From the NCBI RefSeq assembly GCF_021602345.1, contig NZ_BQID01000010.1, positions 124,001 through 188,000 of the forward strand: a stretch of DNA of 64,000 nucleotides, given 5' to 3'. Positions 59,597 through 64,000 of this stretch are shown piece after piece. Each line of letters opens with the position of its first letter. Position 1 is the stretch's first letter. Both the position numbers and the translations under genes were made by a program. The notes below the pieces were generated by a model, which was not told where the DNA came from, ran no database searches, and saw nothing but the letters and a program-made list of their open reading frames with translations. This DNA is from Pseudomonas pharyngis (lineage in GTDB: Bacteria > Pseudomonadota > Gammaproteobacteria > Pseudomonadales > Pseudomonadaceae).

Positions 59597-60723
59597 CGTG
59601 TTTGCCCGATCAGGTTCAGAACGGCGTCAGCCGCCTGATTGGAAGCGTCCAGGCGCAGGGTGCGATGGATCTCGTCGAAGCCACGGGTCTGCTCTTCGCC
59701 ACCGTCGATCAATGGCGACAGGGTCTGGGCAAGCGCCTCGACCGTCGCATCATCCTGCAACAATTCCGGCACCAGCAGTCGCTGGGCCAGCAGGTTCGGC
59801 AGTGAGACGTACGGACTCTTGACCATACGTTTGAGAATCCAGAACGTCAGCGGCGCAAGACGGTACGCCACGACCATCGGGCGCTTGTACAGCAGCGCTT
59901 CGAGGGTCGCTGTACCCGACGCGATCAGGACCGCATTGCACGCCGCCAGGGCCAGGTGGGATTTGCCATCGAGCAGGGTCACTGGCAGATCGCGGCCAGC
60001 CAGCAATTCTTCAAGCTGGGCACGACGCTCGGGGCTGGCGCACGGGATGACGAAACGCACACCCGGGCGCATGGCCCGCAAGCGCTCGGCGGTATCAAGG
60101 AACAACGCACCCAGACGGCTGACTTCGCCGCCCCGGCTGCCAGGCATCAATGCCACCAGCGGACCGTCCGGCAGACCGAGTTCGGCCCGCGCAGCAGAGC
60201 GATCGGCCTCCAGTGGAATGGTGTCGGCCAGTGTATGGCCGACGAACCGCACCGGTACGCCCTTCTCTTCGTAGAATCTGGCTTCGAACGGCAGCAGCGT
60301 GAGCATCAGGTCGCAGCCTTCGCGGATCTTCAGCACCCGCTTCTGCCGCCACGCCCACACCGACGGGCTGACGTAGTGCACGGTCTTGATTCCGGCCTGA
60401 CGCAGCTTGAGTTCGATATTGAGGTTGAAATCCGGTGCGTCGATGCCGATGAACACATCCGGTTTTTCAGCGATAAGCGTGGCGATCAGGTCTTTGCGGC
60501 GCTTGAGCAGTTCACGCAAGCGTCCCAGGACCTCCACCAGGCCCATGACCGACAGACGCTCCATCGGAAAATAGGAAGTCAGGCCTTCGGCCTGCATCAG
60601 CGGGCCACCGACACCGATGAACTCCACCGCAGGGTGCTGTGCCTTGAGGGCCCGCATGAGGCCTGCGCCCAGAATGTCACCGGAAGCCTCCCCCGCCACC
60701 AGCGCAATACGCAGATTGGCCAT
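59593..60723 (-). CDS. lpxB: Lipid-A-disaccharide synthase
   Basis: A 376-residue family-19 glycosyltransferase that joins UDP-2,3-diacylglucosamine and lipid X. It shows [68 protein letters not shown] and the C-terminal [12 protein letters not shown]. It lies 2 bp after lpxA. Confidence 0.98.
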   Translation of the reverse strand: MANLRIALVAGEASGDILGAGLMRALKAQHPAVEFIGVGGPLMQAEGLTSYFPMERLSVMGLVEVLGRLRELLKRRKDLIATLIAEKPDVFIGIDAPDFNLNIELKLRQAGIKTVHYVSPSVWAWRQKRVLKIREGCDLMLTLLPFEARFYEEKGVPVRFVGHTLADTIPLEADRSAARAELGLPDGPLVALMPGSRGGEVSRLGALFLDTAERLRAMRPGVRFVIPCASPERRAQLEELLAGRDLPVTLLDGKSHLALAACNAVLIASGTATLEALLYKRPMVVAYRLAPLTFWILKRMVKSPYVSLPNLLAQRLLVPELLQDDATVEALAQTLSPLIDGGEEQTRGFDEIHRTLRLDASNQAADAVLNLIGQTR

Positions 60724-60725
60724 GG

Positions 60726-61502
60726 TCAGCGGGTGATGCCGCGGGTCGACGACTGGATGGAGTCACGAAACATCGCGACCTCCGGGAACTGGGCGGACGG
60801 CTCGGCCAGTTCGGCCAGCGCCTGCTCGACGGTCAGGCCCTGGCGATACACCGTTTTGTACGCACGTCGCAGCGCGTGAATGGCGTCTTCGCTGAAACCG
60901 CGACGACGCATGCCCTCGAAGTTCATGCTGCGCGCTTCGGCCGGGTTGCCGAATACGGTGACGAACGCCGGGACGTCCTTGCCGATCGCCGTACCCATGC
61001 CGGAAAAGCTGTGGGCACCAATGTGGCAGTACTGATGAACCAGGGTGAAACCGGACAGGATCGCCCAGTCATCAACGTGCACATGGCCGGCCAGCGCGGT
61101 GTTGTTGACCAGAATGCAGTGGTTGCCGATGACGCTGTCATGTCCAATGTGGGCATAGGCCATGATCAGGTTGTGATCACCCAGAGTCGTTTCGGAACGA
61201 TCCTGAACGGTACCACGGTGGATTGTCACACCTTCACGGATGACGTTGTGGTCACCGATCACCAGACGGGTTTCTTCGCCCTTGTATTTCAGGTCCGGCG
61301 TGTCTTCGCCTACCGAGGAAAACTGGTAGATGCGGTTGTGCTTGCCAATACGGGTCGGACCTTTGAGGATCACGTGTGGCCCGATGACCGTACCCTCGCC
61401 GATTTCCACACCTGCACCGATGATCGACCACGGGCCGACCTCGACGCCTTCAGCCAGGACGGCCGACGGATCGATGATTGCGCGAGGGTCAATCAAACTC
61501 AT
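60726..61502 (-). CDS. lpxA: UDP-N-acetylglucosamine O-acyltransferase LpxA
   Basis: A 258-residue left-handed beta-helix acyltransferase, first step of lipid A synthesis. Hexapeptide repeats run through residues about 1-180; the catalytic His is in [14 protein letters not shown], and [29 protein letters not shown] follows. The ATG overlaps the fabZ stop (ATGA). Confidence 0.98.
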   Translation of the reverse strand: MSLIDPRAIIDPSAVLAEGVEVGPWSIIGAGVEIGEGTVIGPHVILKGPTRIGKHNRIYQFSSVGEDTPDLKYKGEETRLVIGDHNVIREGVTIHRGTVQDRSETTLGDHNLIMAYAHIGHDSVIGNHCILVNNTALAGHVHVDDWAILSGFTLVHQYCHIGAHSFSGMGTAIGKDVPAFVTVFGNPAEARSMNFEGMRRRGFSEDAIHALRRAYKTVYRQGLTVEQALAELAEPSAQFPEVAMFRDSIQSSTRGITR

Positions 61503-61939
61503 AGCTTGCGTTCCGCACAGATGATTTCAGCAGAGCAGACCGGCTTGCCGTCGACCGAAGCCTGGCATTCGAACTTCCAGATCTGACGCTTGCAGCTGAT
61601 GAACTTGGCTTCGAGGATCAACTGATCCCCCGGCAGCACTGGCTGGCGGAAACGCAGTTTGTCGGAGCCGACAAAGTAATAAAGGGTGCCGTCGGCCGGT
61701 TTCACGTCAAGCATCTTGAAACCGAGGATCCCGGCAGCCTGAGCCATGGCTTCGATAATCAGCACGCCCGGCATGATCGGGTGCGCTGGGAAGTGACCGT
61801 TGAAGAACGGTTCGTTGATGCTGACATTCTTGTAGGCGCGAATGCGCTTGCCTTCCGTATCCAGCTCCACTACCCGGTCCACCAGCAGGAACGGGTAACG
61901 GTGAGGCAGGTATTCGCGAATCTCGTTGATGTCCATCAT
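61499..61939 (-). CDS. fabZ: (3R)-hydroxyacyl-ACP dehydratase FabZ
   Basis: A 146-residue hot-dog-fold dehydratase of fatty acid synthesis. The catalytic His is in [25 protein letters not shown], with the Glu in the following helix. It competes with LpxA for R-3-hydroxyacyl-ACP, which may explain the genes' linkage. The ATG at 61936 is an equally good start. Confidence 0.98.
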   Translation of the reverse strand: MMDINEIREYLPHRYPFLLVDRVVELDTEGKRIRAYKNVSINEPFFNGHFPAHPIMPGVLIIEAMAQAAGILGFKMLDVKPADGTLYYFVGSDKLRFRQPVLPGDQLILEAKFISCKRQIWKFECQASVDGKPVCSAEIICAERKL

Positions 61940-62045
61940 TTCGGGGGGAAGCCTATGTAAAGATTGGGAGCGCGACTGACGCGCACTCCTCTAGCAAATC
62001 AAGGAGGCAGTCCAGAGGCTGTGCACACTTGATATGGAAATGGTA

Positions 62046-63101
62046 TCAGCCTTCAGATGAAGCATTACCGCCAGGGGTCACTTCCCCGGAGCGCTTTTCC
62101 AGCTGTTTCAAACGTCGCGCGATGTCATCGAGCTGACGAATACGGGCCGCGCTTTTGCGCCATTCGGCCGCCGGTTGCATGGCTGTGCCGGAAGAATAGG
62201 CACCCGGCTCGGTAATCGAGTGGGTCACCATGGTCATCCCGGTCAGGAATACGTTGTCGCAAATATCGATGTGCCCTACCAGGCCAACACCCCCGGCGAG
62301 CATGCAGTGCTTGCCGATTTTGGTGCTGCCGGAAATCCCCACGCACGCGGCCATGGCGGTGTGGTCACCGACCTGCACGTTGTGGGCGATCTGAATCTGG
62401 TTGTCGAGCTTCACGCCATTGCCGATCACGGTATCGGCCAGCGCACCGCGGTCGATGGCGGTATTCACGCCAATCTCCACATCGTCACCGATGGTCACGC
62501 CACCGATCTGGGCAATTTTCTGCCAGATGCCCTTCTCGTTGGCGAAGCCGAAGCCTTCACCGCCAAGTACGGCACCAGACTGGATCACCACCCGCTTGCC
62601 GATCCGCACATCGTGATACAGCGTGACTCGCGGGGCCAGCCAGCCGCCCTCGCCGATTTCACTGCGCGCACCGACAACGCAATGCGCGCCGAGTGTCACA
62701 TCCGCGCCAATTCGAGCACCGGCTTCGATCACCACGAAGGGACCGACACTGGCGCTCGGATCGACCACGGCATCCTCGGCAATCACTGCCGTCGGATGAA
62801 TGCCGGCAGCGGCCTTGGGCTTCGGATCGAACAGATGGGAAATGCGTGCGTAAGCCAGGTACGGATCCGGCACCACCAACGCATTACCGGCATAACCTTC
62901 CGCGTCGGCAGCCTTGAGCAACAGGGCTGCGGCCTGCGAGCCAGCCAGGTATTTACGGTATTGGGGGTTTGCCAGAAAGCTCAACTGAGCTGGGCCAGCC
63001 TCCTGCAAGGTGGCTAGCCCAGTGATTTGCTTCTCGGGGTCGCCACTCAGGGTGGCGCCGAGGAACTCGGCCAACTGGCCGAGCTTGATAGTCACGGTCA
63101 T
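62046..63101 (-). CDS. lpxD: UDP-3-O-(3-hydroxyacyl)glucosamine N-acyltransferase LpxD
   Basis: A 351-residue LpxD, third step of lipid A synthesis. An N-terminal uridine-binding domain (about 1-100) precedes a beta helix of hexapeptide repeats with [17 protein letters not shown] and the catalytic-His region [29 protein letters not shown]-terminal helix follows ([22 protein letters not shown]). Confidence 0.98.
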   Translation of the reverse strand: MTVTIKLGQLAEFLGATLSGDPEKQITGLATLQEAGPAQLSFLANPQYRKYLAGSQAAALLLKAADAEGYAGNALVVPDPYLAYARISHLFDPKPKAAAGIHPTAVIAEDAVVDPSASVGPFVVIEAGARIGADVTLGAHCVVGARSEIGEGGWLAPRVTLYHDVRIGKRVVIQSGAVLGGEGFGFANEKGIWQKIAQIGGVTIGDDVEIGVNTAIDRGALADTVIGNGVKLDNQIQIAHNVQVGDHTAMAACVGISGSTKIGKHCMLAGGVGLVGHIDICDNVFLTGMTMVTHSITEPGAYSSGTAMQPAAEWRKSAARIRQLDDIARRLKQLEKRSGEVTPGGNASSEG

Positions 63102-63104
63102 GGG

Positions 63105-63608
63105 TTACTTCAGCTGATTCATGCGCTCGATAACCTGGCGCGTGATGTCGTACTGAGGTTTGACATCGATCACTGCGCCACGCTCGAACACCAGGTCAAA
63201 ACCACCTTTCTTGATGACTTCTTCCACTGCGCTATCCAGTTTCGGCTTCAGTTGCTTGAGCATTTCGCGGTCGGCAACAGCCTTGGCTTCGTTCAGCTCC
63301 TTGGACTGGAACTGGAAGTCACGAGCCTTTTGCTTGAACTCAAGCTCCAGACGCTCGCGCTCGCCTTGCTGCATCTTGTCGCCACCGGCCATCAGACGAT
63401 CCTGAATGCCCTTGGCACTGCTTTCCAGGGTCTTGAGCTTGGTCAGTTGCGGGCCAAACTTCTTCTCGGCATCCACGGCGTACTTCTTCGCCGCGTCGGA
63501 TTCCAGCAGAGCCATCTGATAGTTCAGGACGGCGATTTTCATGTCGGCAAATGCCGGGCCTGCCACCAGTACGGAGGCCAGGAGAACCAATTGAGTCAAC
63601 TTACGCAC
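63105..63608 (-). CDS. skp: Periplasmic chaperone Skp/OmpH
   Basis: A 167-residue periplasmic chaperone for outer-membrane proteins. Signal peptide at residues 1-21 (KLTQLVLLASVLVAGPAFA, cleavage before DMKIAVLNYQ), then long coiled-coil arms (LKTLESSAKGIQDRL ... REMLKQLKPKLDSAVEEVI). It is encoded just after bamA, whose substrates it delivers. Confidence 0.96.
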   Translation of the reverse strand: MRKLTQLVLLASVLVAGPAFADMKIAVLNYQMALLESDAAKKYAVDAEKKFGPQLTKLKTLESSAKGIQDRLMAGGDKMQQGERERLELEFKQKARDFQFQSKELNEAKAVADREMLKQLKPKLDSAVEEVIKKGGFDLVFERGAVIDVKPQYDITRQVIERMNQLK

Positions 63609-63653
63609 GATGCACTCCTACAAAATCCATTGTCGTTGTCTTGGGTCAGACGC

Positions 63654-64000
63654 TTAGAACGTCTGGCCCAGGGAGAATTGGAACACTTGAGTTTCAGCTT
63701 CATCCGGTTTCTTGATCGGCATCGCCAGTGCAAAGCTCAGCGGGCCCAGTGCGGTGACCCAGGTCACGCCGACACCGACGGAACTGGCCATGTTGCTCAG
63801 ACTGATGTCGTTGCACTGAGTGGCAGAAGTCGAGCCGACAGTCGCGTTGGTAGTCTTCTCGCACTTGGAGTCAAATACGTTACCCACGTCCCAGAATACC
63901 GAAGTACGCAGCGAACGCTGATCCTTGACGAATGGCAGCGGGAACAACACCTCGACACCACCCTGGATCAACACGTTGCCACCGAACGGCAGCGGATCCT
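63654..64000 (-). CDS. bamA: Outer-membrane assembly factor BamA (5' end cut by window edge)
   Basis: The C-terminal 115 codons of BamA, the beta-barrel insertase. Visible are DPLPFGGNVLIQGGVEVLFPLPF, DVGNVFDSKCE, SSVGVGVTWVTALGPLSFALAMP and the terminal ...FSLGQTF, whose final Phe is the usual beta-signal residue. The POTRA domains and most of the barrel are outside the window. Confidence 0.97.
   Translation of the reverse strand, partial: DPLPFGGNVLIQGGVEVLFPLPFVKDQRSLRTSVFWDVGNVFDSKCEKTTNATVGSTSATQCNDISLSNMASSVGVGVTWVTALGPLSFALAMPIKKPDEAETQVFQFSLGQTF

Overview
This 64 kb window is chromosomal DNA of a Pseudomonas, almost certainly the P. fluorescens complex. The evidence is the unbroken housekeeping order (recA-cinA, mutS-fdxA-rsmZ-rpoS-nlpD-pcm-surE-truD-ispF, ispD-ftsB-eno-kdsA-pyrG, tilS-accA-dnaE-rnhB-lpxB-lpxA-fabZ-lpxD-skp-bamA), the high GC content, Pseudomonas REP palindromes, and an rsmZ-type small RNA with a GacA-like upstream site between fdxA and rpoS.

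Region 1 (1-1369, minus): 5' part of recA, with an SOS box, preceded by the cinA-type nicotinamide-nucleotide amidase.

Region 2 (1438-35452, minus): a large composite of R-type tailocins (headless contractile phage tails) in the cinA-mutS interval. No capsid, portal, terminase, integrase or replication genes are present. From the promoter leftwards it contains: a PrtR-like S24 repressor; an operator/promoter and leader; a holin; a complete P2/R-pyocin-like tail (V, W, J, I, H fibre, fibre chaperone, sheath, tube, E/E', tape measure, U, X, D); then, only about 60 bp further on, a complete Mu-like tail (gp37, gp38-like, sheath, tube, gp41 frameshift chaperone, tape measure, gp43 to gp48); then five tandem fibre-chaperone cassettes whose fibres share a 'MDYPK' N-terminal anchor; then endolysin and Rz/Rz1. 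Both tails appear to share one regulator and one lysis set, with the holin at one end and the endolysin at the other. This looks as if a Mu-like tail was inserted between gpD and the lysis genes of a P2-like tailocin. DNA damage would activate RecA, stimulate repressor self-cleavage, release the promoter at 34560-34588, and lead to particle production and lysis.

Region 3 (35663-49881): mutS and fdxA on plus; rsmZ, rpoS, nlpD, pcm, surE, truD and ispF on minus; the glutathione-dependent formaldehyde detoxification pair (S-formylglutathione hydrolase and class III alcohol dehydrogenase) with a divergent LysR gene; then ispD, ftsB and eno.

Region 4 (50038-64000, minus): kdsA, pyrG, tilS, a REP pair, accA, dnaE, rnhB, and the lipid A / outer-membrane biogenesis cluster lpxB-lpxA-fabZ-lpxD-skp, ending in the truncated 3' part of bamA.

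The most notable content is the five-cassette fibre array, the two frameshifted tail chaperones, and the control region of the tailocin operon.
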